Shown one piece after another: positions 48,511 through 60,379 of a stretch of 64,000 nucleotides of DNA. Each line of letters opens with the position of its first letter. The stretch's first letter is position 1. The stretch covers positions 1,662,921 through 1,726,920 of the forward strand of contig NW_006497600.1 in the NCBI RefSeq assembly GCF_000471905.2. Direction: 5' to 3'. The translations under genes were made by a program, and so were the position numbers. This stretch comes from Amborella trichopoda (lineage: Eukaryota > Streptophyta > Magnoliopsida > Amborellales > Amborellaceae). The notes beneath the pieces are model-generated. The model was not told the DNA's origin. It did not search any database and was given only the letters and a program-made list of their open reading frames with translations.

Positions 48511-51224
48511 CAGGGTTTTAAAAAACGTCGAGTCAAACCGGACTCGTCCAGTTCGACTCGGGAATCATTCGAGGACGCGTTGGTTCTGCACATAAAATGG
48601 GAATCGCCCGTGTCTAGAGAGAACCGGGCGATTCCCAATAGTAGATTCGCGATTCCGTCCGAGTCACCGGGAAGAACACGGGTTGCACAGTGTTCTTCAC
48701 TGGATTTCGATTTTTTTTGTCATTTTGTGATCGATTTTCAACGTTTTCAGCCTTATGAACGAATCTTACAGGCTTTAATTCAAATTTCGAATCATTTTCA
48801 CTCGATAAAACGAATTAAAACCACTATTTTTTATCAACAAATTTGGATTGCCGAGTGAGTTTTAGGGTTTCCGCCATTTCAGTGATTTCAATCGAAATAA
48901 AGCTTCATTTTTTGTAAAATTTCAGGCTGAGTGATTGTAAGAGTGTTGGTCAGAATTTTGTGTTCATAATTTGTGATTATCTTGGAGGAATACATATCAA
49001 TTTTGAATTTGAAGGCACGAATGCACGAAGAATAGGTAAAAACTCTGTTTTTTTTTTTTCCGCCATGCGATTAAATCCAGTCAATATTTTACAAATCATG
49101 CATTAAATTTATAGGGTTTTGATTCTTTGTAGTGTTGTTTATCATTACATATATTCAATTTAATTATATTTATTCAATTTGAGTTGCATTATATAGAAAA
49201 TAAGAGTGATGTCTGTTAAAAAAAAAGTGGACTGTTTTTTTTTTTTCGCCATTTGATCAAATCCAGTCAATATTTTACAAATCATGTATTAAATTTATAG
49301 GGTTTTGATTCTTTGTAGTGTTGTTTATCATTAGATATATTCAATTTGATTATATTTATTCAATTTGAGTTGGATTTTATAGAAAATAAGAGTGATGTCT
49401 GTTAAAAAAAAAGTGGACTATTTTTTTTTATTTTTTTTTCCGCCATTTAATCAAATCCAGTCAATATTTTACAAATCATGTATTAAAGTTATAGGTTTTG
49501 ATTATCTGTAGTGTTGTTTATCATTAGATATATTCAATTTGATTATATTTATTCAATTTGAGTTGGATTTTATAGAAAATAAGAGTGATGTTTGTTAAAA
49601 AAAAAGTGGACTGTTTTTTTTTTTTTTTTTNNNNNNNNNNNNNNNNNNNNTAACTACGCTTTTTTTTTTTTTTCCTCAATTCAATCGATTTTATTTAATA
49701 TTTTGATAATAATGTGTTAATATCATAGGGCTTTGATTCCTTATAGTGTTATTTATCAAAACATGTATTAAATTTGACGTAATTTATTCAATTTGAGGTG
49801 GATTTTTTAGTTGGAATGACTAATGTTAGGTTGGTCTGTGAAGCACTGGTTTTTTTTTTTTTCATGATCAATTTTTTTGAGAAATCGTGATTTTTCGAAA
49901 AATTGTTTTTGATTATCATGAGGAATTAAACAATATTTTTAATTTTTATTATTAAATTTCTAGTTCAAAAAATTGCATGTTGATAGATTATTTATGCAAA
50001 AAAATACATGTTATTATATTTTTAATGCAAAACTGTATTTTTTAATTTGTTGTTAATGCAAAAAAATACATTAACAAATACATGCTGTTAAACTGTATTA
50101 TATTTTTAATGCAGTTTTTCATCAAGAAAGAATTTTTAATTTTTAAAATTTTTAATACAAAAAATACATGCTGTTAAACTGTATTATCATGAGGAATTAA
50201 AGTGAATATCAGTGTAAAATATCATGTATGATAATTATATTAGCTTGCAATTATCAGTTTTATTATTAAATTTTTAATGCAAAAAATGTATGTTCTTGAT
50301 AATTGAGTTGTAGGCATGTTTGAAGCTTGCTTTTTTTATTATATTATCTTTCATATTTGTAATTGAGATGTATGAATATTTGGCATATGTGACTTATACA
50401 GACTTTTTTTTTTCTTTAATATTGCATAAATATTTTTTTTTTCTCAATAGGAACTAATTCATATTTGTCGAAATGAAGATTTATGACAAGTCCATATGTA
50501 TTGGCATTGTGAATTACTATACTATTGTAAATATATTTTTATTGATACTATATCAATGTAAATTTATTGTTCTTTATGTAGTGGTTGATATAGGCTATTT
50601 TTATCTATAATGTTGCATAAATAAATTATTTTTCCCAGTAGGAATTAAAATATTATTGTCAATAGAAGTATTTTGCATTAAATAACAAATATAACTTCAT
50701 GAACTACCCCTACATATTATCACTACACATGGTGATTATAACTACCCCTACATATTATCGAATTAACGAATTGTCAAACGAATTGTCAAACGAATTCAAT
50801 CAATGGCACCAGCGTGATCAAGAAGAAGAATGACGTCGTCTGTCATTTTATTTTTAGATCGTATGTAACTGATTGTATGCTTTATTGTAGTCCATGTACG
50901 TTGATATACTTATTCCATGATAATTCTATGTTTATCCTTTTGTGTAATGTAAATTAAATGATAAATAGTAGTTCATGCAGGAAAGGCATATCAATATTCG
51001 CATATTCATGGAAAGAAATGAAAATTCTTAATGGAGTACTCTCATTTCTTATTGAATTCCTAAAAAAACAATATTTATAATGAATTTTAAAAAAAAATTC
51101 GAATTTTTTTGAAGCTTTAATCTGACCGATTCAGTCGATTCCCAATCCAAATCGTCGATTCATTGATTCGAATCGATTATTGAGGTGCCCGATCCAAGTC
51201 ACCGATCCGCTCTTTAAACCATTG
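48511..51224 (+). mobile_element. Non-autonomous hAT element (copy 2, longer)
   Basis: The left end CAGGGTTTTAAAAAACG and the right end CGCTCTTTAAACCATTG belong to the same family as 33302-34593. The 8-bp target duplication is GTTCAAAC (48503-48510) and ATTCAAAC (51225-51232), one mismatch. The subterminal GAGTC/GACTC-rich DNA matches copy 1. At about 50765-50833 the plus strand has the same transposase tail, NEFNQWHQRDQEEE-like and a stop, with a short internal duplication of the ACGAATTGTCAA block. The interior carries 186-bp tandem repeats and an assembly gap. The transposase core is absent. Confidence 0.92.
49060..49860. repeat. Tandem repeats of about 186-195 bp inside hAT copy 2
   Basis: Units start CCGCCAT at about 49060, 49246 and 49440, with a fourth, more diverged unit from about 49673. 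Each contains AAATCCAGTCAATATTTTAC, TTGTAGTGTTGTTTATCA and GTGATGTYTGTTAAAAAA. Twenty Ns (49631-49650) sit at the unit boundary, so copy number is uncertain. Confidence 0.93.
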
Positions 51225-51393
51225 ATTCAAACCCTAAGTTAACCACCTCATGAATAGACGGTGATTAACGCCCGTACAACGGCATGTCTTTTCGATGTAA
51301 GCCATCCATCATACAGCACTTTTGAGTTAATGGTGGTACTTCTGCCCCTCGCATTTCATTGTGCATAATAATAAATGATGGGAATAATGGGAA

Positions 51394-51577
51394 GGAATCA
51401 ATGAACCAAATAATGATCGGCATTGTATACAATGAGATGGTTTACTTTTAATACAGTAATGTCCCAATTATTTATGACATGGGATGGAATCAATGAACCA
51501 AATAATGATCGGCATTGTATACAATGAGATGGTTTACTTTTAATACAGTAATGGCACAATTATTTATAAGCATGTGA
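51394..51577. repeat. Tandem duplication, 2 x 92 bp
   Basis: The units start GGAATCAATGAACC at 51394 and 51486 and are almost identical (differences around AGTAATGTCCCA versus AGTAATGGCACA). Confidence 0.95.
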
Positions 51578-52309
51578 TGTGAAATCTGATAGTTGGGTAA
51601 GTCATGAAATTTAAGAAAATTTATTCTGAAATTTGAGCTTATTCAATGGAATAAATAACGCGACCCAATTTTACATCCAATAGTCAAGATTAGTTGCGAC
51701 CACTTTGTATCAAAAGTAAATGGCCCCATTCTCTATTTTTCTATAATAATGCTAATAATAATAGAAATTATAATATTTTATTTTTAGAATTTAAAACTAT
51801 TTGGGTTTTTTTATTACTTAGATCTAACCAGCCAAAAGTTGGACGGTCTCCATGCAATCTTGATATATTATCTTTTTCAAATGAATAGAGAGTGCAATTT
51901 GGATTTTTTTTTTTTTCAATTGAGGTTAGTCCATGGGTTTAAGATTTTACATCCCCAAAATTTTGGGTCTTAAAATCACTCCTATACTTGTTTTTACCTG
52001 AGGGCGTAAATGAACATTATACTCCTACAACAACATAAAATATTTTGGCTTTAAAAATAACCCCATTTCAATATTTGATGTTTAAGTTCTACTTTTGGAG
52101 AGCATATAATATATTTAAATTTTCTTTTATAAAGGGAAAACGAAGACACAAATGATAGAATGAAACCATATAACATGCCAAAGGACTTATACTCTTGTGG
52201 GAGTATATTGTCCATTTACTCCCTTAGGTAAAATATTCTAAGAATAACTTTACGACTCCTTGGGTAAATAACCTCTTCAATTCATAGACCAACCTTAATA
52301 AAAAGATAT
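51578..52309. other. AT-rich intergenic DNA
   Basis: No gene is seen. At about 52190-52240 GTGGGAGTATATTGTCCATT with TTACTCCCTTAGG may be a worn family D MITE end. Confidence 0.45.
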
Positions 52310-52386
52310 GAAAATTGTTTCATGTGGGTTGGACTACATGATTACATATGCAGTCCAAAATCTTGAAGATGGATGCAAGTACGTAT

Positions 52387-53098
52387 TGTAGGGTTCTCGG
52401 GAAACCCTAACTTGCATAATCGGGAATCCTAAATGCCAGGATTCCACCTAAAATTGTATACATGATTGGCTAAATGTGAAGTAGATGAATACTACTATAA
52501 ATTGAGTGTGAGAAATAAGACAAACAATAAAAGCCACACCACCACAACACATGATTTACGTGGGTCACCCTGTAGAGCTACATCCACAGCCTCAACAAGT
52601 CGAAATCCACTATCACAATGAAGAGTACAGTTTTGGGTTACAAGACATAGTAACTATCTTTAAACATTGGTAAAAGATCATCATTGATCTTCTTTTCTAA
52701 ACTCGCTCTCCCGACCGAGCAACATTGTCAATCAATACTTTTTTTCCTACCGCAATACTACTACCGAAAAGATAATCTTGAGAGCAATTGAGAGACTTTC
52801 TCTCTCTAGAAGTGGAAGCCTTAGCCAACCCAAAACTCATAAGAATACTACATCTCCCATGGAAGTGATCTCTCTCTTTCTCCTGAAGACCCATCTCTAT
52901 ATTGGAGATCCATTCTCATAATCCCTAAAGGGATGACTCTCAAAAGGATAAGTATTATGCTTCCTTGATCTCCTCTTATAGAGATCACTTGAGCTTCTTT
53001 CTTGCTCCCTAAGAAAGTCCATTTCTTTTTTACAATAATACTCATAATCTTTAGAAAAAAATATGGGTATTGTGATTTGGCTATCACCAAATCCAACA
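52387..53098 (-). repeat. 3' LTR of the TRIM-like element
   Basis: It shares long blocks with the other LTR: ACACATGATTTACGTGG, CACTATCACAATGAAGAGTA and CTAAACTCGCTCTCCCGAC. Confidence 0.9.
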
Positions 53099-53336
53099 AT
53101 TTCCACCTTGATAACAAAATCACCATATTTGCCTTGACAATCTTCATTAAATAGATTTCTTGATTTCTTCTCACTTGCCTCCATTATTGAATTTTCACAA
53201 ACATTTTACCTCCATATTTCTCCACCTCAAGCTATGTATACATCAAACTTCGCCATTCACCTTTTTCTTAATGCAAGCCTTAGCCCCATATACACCTCAT
53301 ACTCTGATACAATTAACCTTATACTCTGATACCAGT

Positions 53337-54046
53337 TGTAGAGTTCTCAAGAACCCCTAGCTTGCAGAACCGAGAATCTCAAATACCGGGATCCCATCCA
53401 AGATCGTATATATGATTGGCTAAATACGAAGTAGATAAATACCATTATAAATCAAGTGCGAAAAATAAAGCAAACATAAAAAAACACATCACCACAACAC
53501 ATGATTTACGTGGTTCACTCCGTATGACTACATCCACGGTCTCGACAACTCAAAATCCACTATCACAATGAAGAGTATAATTTTGGGTTACAAGACATAA
53601 TATCTATATCTAAACATCGATAAAAGACCATCACTGATCTTCTCTTCTAAACTCGCTCTCCCGACTGAGCGACACTGTCGATCAATACCTTCTTTTCCAC
53701 CGTAACACCGCTATCCAAAATATAATATTGAGAGCAACCGAAAGACTTTCTTTCTCTAGAAGTAGAAGACTTAGCCAACCCAAAACTCATGAGAATACCG
53801 CCTTTCTCTCAGAGGTCATGTCTCTCTTTCTTGGAGACTCATCTCCATATTGGAGATCCATTATCATAACTCTAAAAAGGGTGACCCTCAAAAGGATGAG
53901 TATCATGCTTCTTTTATGTCCTTTTATAGACATCATTTGAGCTTCTTTCGTGCCACCCAAGAAAATTCATTTTTTTTTTACGATAATACCCATAATCTTT
54001 AGAAGAAAATATGGGTATGATGATTTGGCTATCACCAAACCCAACA
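53337..54046 (-). repeat. 5' LTR of the TRIM-like element
   Basis: Partner of 52387-53098. Its inner end is next to the primer binding site, so transcription would run leftwards. Confidence 0.9.
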
Positions 54047-54289
54047 GGTGTTCCGTCTAAAAATAATGGAAACTAATGGTCCGAATGTTTTCTTACTAGA
54101 ATTATTATTTCTAATTTTAAAATTTTATTTATTTTTCATATTCATAATGTCCATATTAGAGATTACATGTCCTTAAAAATTAAGTCCAAAAATCCATCTC
54201 AAAATTATATTTGTTAAGAGGCCCGCATTTCTACATATGCGGACGTCGTTGCATAGAAACGGGGATATTCCAAATTGCACTATTTATGT

Positions 54290-54530
54290 ACTTATATGTA
54301 CCAAGAAAAAGTAAGGTCTCAAGATTGAACACAAACTGTCCAATTTTGGAAAGGTGAGACATGAGTGGTAGAAGAATCAAAATTTAAATTTTTTCTTTTG
54401 AAAATAATTATCTAGTGATTCTTAAGTGGTTTTAAAAATTTGAGATCACAAAGATTTTCCTACTAGGTCTTTTAACTAAGGGAATAGATGTACAGTTTAC
54501 TCCCACAAGAGCATAACATTTGTGCTCAAT
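54290..54530. mobile_element. Probable MITE, family D (copy 3)
   Basis: The interior matches 35176-35480: CTCAAGATTGAACACAAACT, ATTATCTAGTGATTCTTAAG and TACTCCCACAAGAGCATAAC. The left end is weak. Confidence 0.45.
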
Positions 54531-55021
54531 GACAATTATGTAGTTATTAAAAATATTTTGGATGAAAAGACCCAACTTGGCAATAAGTATGAGAGAACCT
54601 AGCTCTCTTTAGTTTTTATGAGAGCTGGAATCTTCCTCTCTTTTGTAGATGGAGGTGTATGATGGGTGTCTCAAAACAATTATAAAAATTTTATTCAACT
54701 TAGAAATTTTTCTCAGGTAAAGTTAGGACCTCGACCCGGCTTAAAAAAAAAAATCTCACTCTATTTAATTATATTTAAGTATATTTCATATACTGGGACT
54801 AAACAATTATTACTGGATCTGGACCCAAATCCGGATCCAAACTTGAATAATGTTCGGTTCCAAGATTTGGATCCAAACCCAACCGATCAGGCTCAATTTT
54901 TGGACACATACCCAGGTAGAGTCCAGGTTCATTGCCACCCCTACTTATAACCAAGACAAAGGTTTTAATCCTAGAGAGAAGCTTGGTTATGCAAGGATTT
55001 ATGAGGGCTTGGAAGAGAGAG

Positions 55022-55064
<43 letters not shown>

Positions 55065-55319
55065 GCTTCTTAGGTGCTTCTAATTTGTGAGTGTGTGTAC
55101 ATACGCATGTGGCTGGTTTTGGGTCATGGATAAGATTTGGCTTTGGCCCAAATCTTTGCTTGCTAGATCCTTGTTATCTCTTTGGCCACACATTTATAAA
55201 GAAGGCGAACATTATGTATTTAAGTCTTCCTAAGTTGGAAAGGGGCTGGGTTGTGGTGGTAGCATCCCCACACTTAGTTACCACATCGTTGTATCTTTTT
55301 TTACGGCTGACACCTCCAA
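54531..55319. other. Intergenic DNA with a GGATCC-rich element end
   Basis: At 54722-54947 sequence rich in TGGACCC/GGATCCAAAC words ends with TTGCCACCCCTA, like the right end of the elements at 57150-57621. A (GA)n run lies at 55031-55060. No gene. Confidence 0.45.
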
Positions 55320-55615
55320 TTGACACCTTCAAAATATAACTCTCTAACATATTGAAACAATTAACACTTTCAAAATGTAACTCCCAAACCTATTGAAAAA
55401 ACGGGTAGGGGCCTATCTTCCCCACTGAATTACCCACCTTCAAAATGCAAACCTTCAAAATGTAACTCCCTAATCTATGGAACAAATTACCCACCTTCAA
55501 AATGTAACTCCCTAATCTATTGAAAAAACGGGTAGGGGCCTGTCTCCTCTGTTGAATTACCCAAAAATGAAAAAACGGGTAGGGGCGTATCTTCCCTGTT
55601 GAATTACCCAAAAAA
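55320..55615. repeat. Minisatellite-like repeat
   Basis: Two short motifs alternate: CCTTCAAAATGTAACTCCC (four to five times) and AAAAACGGGTAGGGGC with TTGAATTACCC (three times). Unit lengths vary from about 45 to 115 bp. Confidence 0.85.
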
Positions 55616-56119
55616 AAAAATGTCTTTGTAAGCTTTTGGAGTATTTCTCTAAAGTTAAAAAAAAAAAATTAACGACTTTTACCCATAGTAAAGGATTCTT
55701 TCTCTCTCATCATGGCCCAAGTGCTCTACTATGTCCGAGACATATGCCACTCTCTCTTGTTACATCTTGATGCATGATTGCCATATGTCCTCAGCCGTTT
55801 CAAAAATTAATAAATTTTTATCGAGATTAACATACTACCCACCGATAAATACCCCTTTCGAGATTTCAAATTATTCCTTCTCTTTACTGGTTCTAACAAT
55901 AATTCTAAAAGTTGAGCATTTTGTTTTGAACTATGTACATTGCCGTTGGAGGAGACCATTTTGTGGACTTCATGCTCCTTTAAAGAAAAAAACATTTTAA
56001 AAAAACGAGCATGAAGTTTTATCTATGAATAGGAAAATTTTTTTCAATTGTGATAAACATCTCAACGACTATTTAAGTGTACCTCAAGAATAAAAGGAGG
56101 GTGTGATTTATAAGGGTGT
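55616..56119. other. AT-rich intergenic DNA
   Basis: A small hairpin CTTCATGCTC / GAGCATGAAG spans 55967-56016. No gene. Confidence 0.45.
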
Positions 56120-56506
56120 GGTTTCTATAAGGTTGCAACTTTAAACAATCCAATTAAAGCGCACCTTAAAATTTCATCATAACATGTAATTTTGTTTCCA
56201 AATTTTTTTATATTATCTTAAAATCTATTTTCATATCTAATTAGAAATTTTTAAATTTAAAAAATAGTTAAAATTAAGTAGATCTATAAATATATGAAAA
56301 TCTTGAAAGTGGACGGTCTAGATAATGTGTTGCTAGATGCACTTTTTTCGGAACTCAAAAACTTTTTTTTTTGCATATTCATACGTCTCGAAGTCGAGAT
56401 GATTGATTAGAGGGTTTTTTCAACATTAAAACAACATTTCCAATAGATTTTTAAGGTGCATATGTGATTCTACATTTTAAATTGCAACCTTACATAAACT
56501 TTTCTC
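56120..56506. mobile_element. MITE, family B (copy 2)
   Basis: The ends are TTTCTATAAGGTTGCAACTT and ATTGCAACCTTACATAAACT. It shares GGTCTAGATAATGTGTTGC and GATTAGAGGGTTTT-like blocks with copy 1. A second family B-like end (AAAAAGTTTGTATAAGGTTA) follows at about 56523. Confidence 0.75.
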
Positions 56507-57149
56507 ATAAAAAAAAGAAGAAAAAGTTTGTATAAGGTTACATCTTGTTTGCACAAGCAAGGTTGTAGTAATTTATATTATCAATTTTATTTTTTGACGG
56601 TTCATCTTTGACAGTGTTTCAAAAGACATTTTGATAATATCCGAAGAAACCTCCACCCCTCAACTTGATAAACTATAATTATGGGCTCTCCCTCTCTGAG
56701 CAAAGCTGGGTTTCTCTCTCAGTCGTAGATGTTTGGGAAAAAGTCCCTTTCCAAAAGTACAGATATAGATTTAGGATCCGAGACGCATCTTAAATCACTT
56801 TGGATTTTTTTTCACTTTTTTTTTTTTTTACCTTCTTTAGGGTGGGCCATTGTGGGAGATGAGCCGTACCCTTGATAGGAATTGAACTAAGGACATAGCG
56901 TTGTAAATCGTCAACCGTCAATTAAGCCTAAGCTCCTTTCCTATGCATTTTCACTTCAAATACATGATTGCCCAAATTATAAAAAAAAAATATCTAATGA
57001 TGTGTGTCAAATTATAAGGAACATTTCAAACATAGAGTTTAAAATAATTTATTTTAATATTTCAAAACTTATTGTCTAAAATTATCAGCCTTCAAAATTA
57101 GTCTAAGATTTTGGATTTCTATTGGGCACCACATTTGAAGGGGTGAGTC
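56507..57149. other. AT-rich intergenic DNA
   Basis: No gene seen. Confidence 0.45.
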
Positions 57150-57464
57150 TAGGGGTGGCAATGGATCGGGACCCGACCAGACCCGACCCGAGACCCGATG
57201 GGGGTATACCAAATCTGGGTATGGTATGGGTCTAAAAATTGGACTCGACGCATTGGGTCCAAGTCCAAATTTTGGACCCAAACACTATTCGGGTCCGGGT
57301 CCAATAATATTTTTTGGTCTCAATATATGAAATATATTTAAATATAATTAAATATACAAATATTTTAATTTTTAGATCGGTTCCAAATTTGGGACTTATG
57401 AATCGGGTCTAGGTTTGGGTCCCATATCATTTTTTCAGGTCCGGCCCCAACCTATTGCCACCTA
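57150..57464. mobile_element. hAT-like MITE with TAGGGGTGGCAA ends
   Basis: It begins TAGGGGTGGCAATGG and ends CCTATTGCCACCTA. The interior is made of CGGGACCCGAC and GGGTCCAAGTCC words. Ends of this type are known from non-autonomous hAT elements of many plants. The target duplication is not clear. Confidence 0.6.
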
Positions 57465-57621
57465 GGGGGTGGCAACAGGTGGGGTATGGGTCGGGTCCGG
57501 CCGGACCCCAGCCCAGACCCGAATGTATTTGGGTCCAGGTTTTGGATCCGTACCTGACCCCGTGGGGTCCAAAAGTTGGGCCATACACATACCCGTCGGG
57601 TCCCGGGCCTTGCCACCCTCA
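57463..57621. mobile_element. Second, shorter TAGGGGGTGGCAA element, abutting the first
   Basis: It begins TAGGGGGTGGCAACAGG and ends CTTGCCACCCTCA, with the same GGGTCC-rich interior. It shares or abuts the end of the previous element. Confidence 0.55.
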
Positions 57622-57829
57622 CTATGAGCTTCCTTTTTTTTTTTTTTTCCATTTCTTTACCATCATATACCCAAATTATTCGCAACAAGGTTACAGCCCG
57701 TCATTAGATTTCAAGCTGTCTTATTTGTTATTTAATAGCTAAAGATGATTATCAATTCTTATTATATACAATCCTTATTGCACCCAAACGAATAGGGCTT
57801 GAAGTATTTTATCTCTAACAGTTTACAGG

Positions 57830-57985
57830 TACTGGCTGGGTCCAACCAAACCCGGACCTGAGTAGCGTTTAGGTCTAGGTTTTAGACCCAAACTCGACCC
57901 GCTGGATCCAAATATTGGAACCATATCCGGACCCATTCGGGTGTACCTGGCATGTCCCGATCCATTGCCATCCCTATAATTGAGT
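57830..57985. mobile_element. Partial element of the same GGGTCC-rich group
   Basis: It reads TACTGGCTGGGTCCAACC at the left and ends GATCCATTGCCATCCCTA. The left end is worn. Confidence 0.5.
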
Positions 57986-58364
57986 CGGTTGATACACTAC
58001 ACGCGTACCATAGATAACTTTTTTATGATATTGAATAGCAATTTCTTTTTTTTTCAATATCATATTGAATAGCATTTCCCACGTTTCATAATTTATAGTT
58101 TTATTCATTATTCCGAGTGAATAGCACGTGCAAAATACTTATTTATTTTTTATATAAAATTTATGCCATGACGTGGTTTCTTGAGCCAATTTAAACCTGA
58201 AATGCTTGGTTCCAATGATGCAAAAGTTAAAAAGCCTTTATTTTATTTTATTATATAAACGTAATAGTTAAAAAACGTGTATATTGCTAATTCTCTTAAA
58301 CCTCTGAAAATTTGGCTGCCCCATGCATCTCGCGTGTGACATAGCAAACTACCTACCAAAATGC

Positions 58365-58388
58365 TAAATAAATAAATAAATAAATAAA
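58365..58388. repeat. (AAAT)n microsatellite
   Basis: About six AAAT/TAAA units. Confidence 0.9.
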
Positions 58389-58436
58389 AGAAAAGCAATA
58401 CCCAAGGGTGAACTTATCTACATTGGACTATAACTA

Positions 58437-58729
58437 GGAATGGGCTGGGCGGCTTAGCCTGTCCTTTTCTGAAAACTAGGGCTTTTTGGCCCACGAGTAG
58501 GGCCTGGGCTAGGACAAGGTCAGCCCAGCCTGGCCCGGTAAAGACTGGCCCTTCTTTTCTTTCTTTTTTGAATGTATTATGTCCTACCTGGTAAACAGCG
58601 TCGCCGGGCCTGCCCTAGGGCCTCTTCGGCTTGGCAGGCTCAACATATGCCCTATAGAGGCTAGAACCAGGCTTGGGTGGGGCGGGGCAAGCCCAGCCCA
58701 TGCATAAGCCCATCCCTACAATAGACTAC
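58437..58729. mobile_element. MITE with GGGCTGGGC-type inverted ends
   Basis: It begins TAGGAATGGGCTGGGC and ends GCCCAGCCCATGCATAAG followed by CCCATCCCTA. The interior is rich in GGCCC words and is far more GC-rich than the flanks. Confidence 0.6.
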
Positions 58730-60379
58730 ATCAGTAATTTAAAAATCCAAATCTGGATTTGGATGGCTAGAGGTTTTATTCCCAGTTTGCCCTGTTTGGT
58801 TCAAGTGACTAGTAAGTCGGATCGGACTATAGTAAATAGAAAATAGCATAATCAAATGGTAGGAGTTTTGAGGCAATTTTGGGGTTCTTTAAGCCAAAAA
58901 CACCCCTAGCTTCTAATCCCAATTGAATTCCAAGTCAGATTGGGAATTTTTAAGTCATTGGTGGTCTTTTATATACGATTAGGATTATGTGCTGAACTTG
59001 TGATGCAAGGGAGTGTGGAAACAAAATAAATAAATTAGAAAATAAAAATAAAATTAAAGAGATAAAAGATTATATCTTTACATGGATATGTAAGGGAGTT
59101 TACTCTAGAAAATATATCTTTACAAGACCCAAAAGAAACTCTTTTTCTCCTCTATATATTTTTTAAAATCCAAGAGATATATTTACAAAAGAAAATGACC
59201 CAAACACCTAACTTATTCCTTAATAAACCCTAATTAAATCCTAACCCTTTATATATATGCAAGATTTAGCTACCAACTATACCCTCAATTCTCTAATTCT
59301 AAAAAAGATAGAAATACCTTAAAAGAAACTAGAAACCTAAAATAATCCCAAATCTAAAATAAAAAAAATAGTAAATAAAAAAATAAAAACATATTGCATC
59401 ATTCTCTGTGGTTGGGAGAAGTTTGATATTGAGTATCTTGAGGAGTTGGTGATGAAATCCCATCATTCGCTTAGGTACTTTGTCTTCTTCAATACACCAA
59501 TTATTAAAACACTTCAATGGGCAAATCATAGTGGAACTTAGGGGTGTCGAATGTTACTTTAAATTCTCTTTCACAACTTCTATAGTTTCGGGCAATATAT
59601 CATCAATTGCAAGAGTAGGTTTTGGTGGCACGATGATTGATGAATCTTGTAAATGTTTGATATTAATTGCTGCAGGGAAAGAGGAGAAAGTAAATAAATA
59701 AACCAAAATAAAAAGATGAAAAATTATACCGTTTCTCAATGTCTTCAAGAAAATCCACCCCCAAAAGATCTATTCACAAGACTTAAAACAAGCTCCTAAA
59801 AAAGATCTCAAGACTCAAAACAAACTCTTATTTTCATCTCTATATTTTTTTGTAATCCAGAACTTAACATATTTATAAAAGAAAACAAACCTAGAACCTA
59901 ACTTGAACCCTAAGAAATCCTAATTAAATAATAACCATTTATTCATTTGATAAAATATCCCATATATGCTCAAGCAACTTTCAGTATGATTAAATAATAT
60001 TTTACAATGATAGAACTGTACAAGGATTGAGGTGATAAAGTACTTCAACATCCTACATCTCGCATGATAATTTAGATTATATCAGAGTGAGCATGAATCG
60101 CATATGCTCATTGTGCTTTTTGTGTGTGCTTTTTTTTTATAATTATTTCCTTTTTCTGATAAAGTTAATTTTTTAAATTATTGAGAAATTTGTCAAAATG
60201 TACCTAAAATATTAGCTAATAAACATTGTATACATATATTTCGATTTAATTTCAAAATACACAAGATTTTGAGTTAAAATAGTAGAGAAAAAAGAAAACA
60301 TTAAATATTTAAAAAGAAAATCTATTGCCTAACATGGTAGTAAAGACCTTCAACGAGCTTTGAAATTGGTAGAATTTTA
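58730..60379. other. AT-rich intergenic DNA with a diverged duplication
   Basis: The stretch at about 59090-59250 (AAGACCCAAAAGAAACTC, TATATTTACAAAAGAAAA, CCTAATTAAATCCTAACCC) recurs in weaker form at about 59780-59945. Between them a minus-strand frame includes IIVPPKPTLAIDDILPETIE. I do not recognise it with confidence. No gene is called. Confidence 0.4.

Larger units (their letters stand above)
52387..54046 (-). mobile_element. TRIM/LARD-like LTR element
   Basis: Two direct repeats of about 710 bp (52387-53098, 53337-54046) flank only 238 bp. They begin TGTTGG and end CTACA on the minus strand. The primer binding site TGGTATCAGAG (minus, 53334 to 53324) lies two bases inside the minus-strand 5' LTR, and a purine tract (AAGGTGGAAAT) precedes the other LTR. 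There is no gag or pol. The flanking 5-mers CGTAT and GGTGT agree at three of five positions. The small frame 52897-53184 spans the internal region and LTR and resembles no known protein. Confidence 0.88.
52310..54263. mobile_element. MITE, family C (copy 2), split by an LTR element
   Basis: The left part (52310-52386) starts GAAAATTGTTTCATGTGGG and reaches GATGGATGCAAGT. The right part resumes at 54047 with GGTGTTCCGTCTAAAAATAA and ends near GCATAGAAACGGG. Together they reproduce the unbroken copy at 62884-63223, whose corresponding sequence reads GATGCAAGTGGGTGTTCC. Confidence 0.8.

Noticed and set aside
52897..53184. Minus-strand frame of 95 codons in the TRIM-like element
   Set aside because: Spans the internal region and the LTR; not similar to gag or pol and not in the other LTR copy in the same form.
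59400..59750. Small frames with IIVPPKPTLAIDDI as a gene or retrotransposon ORF
   Set aside because: Too short and interrupted; no family could be named.
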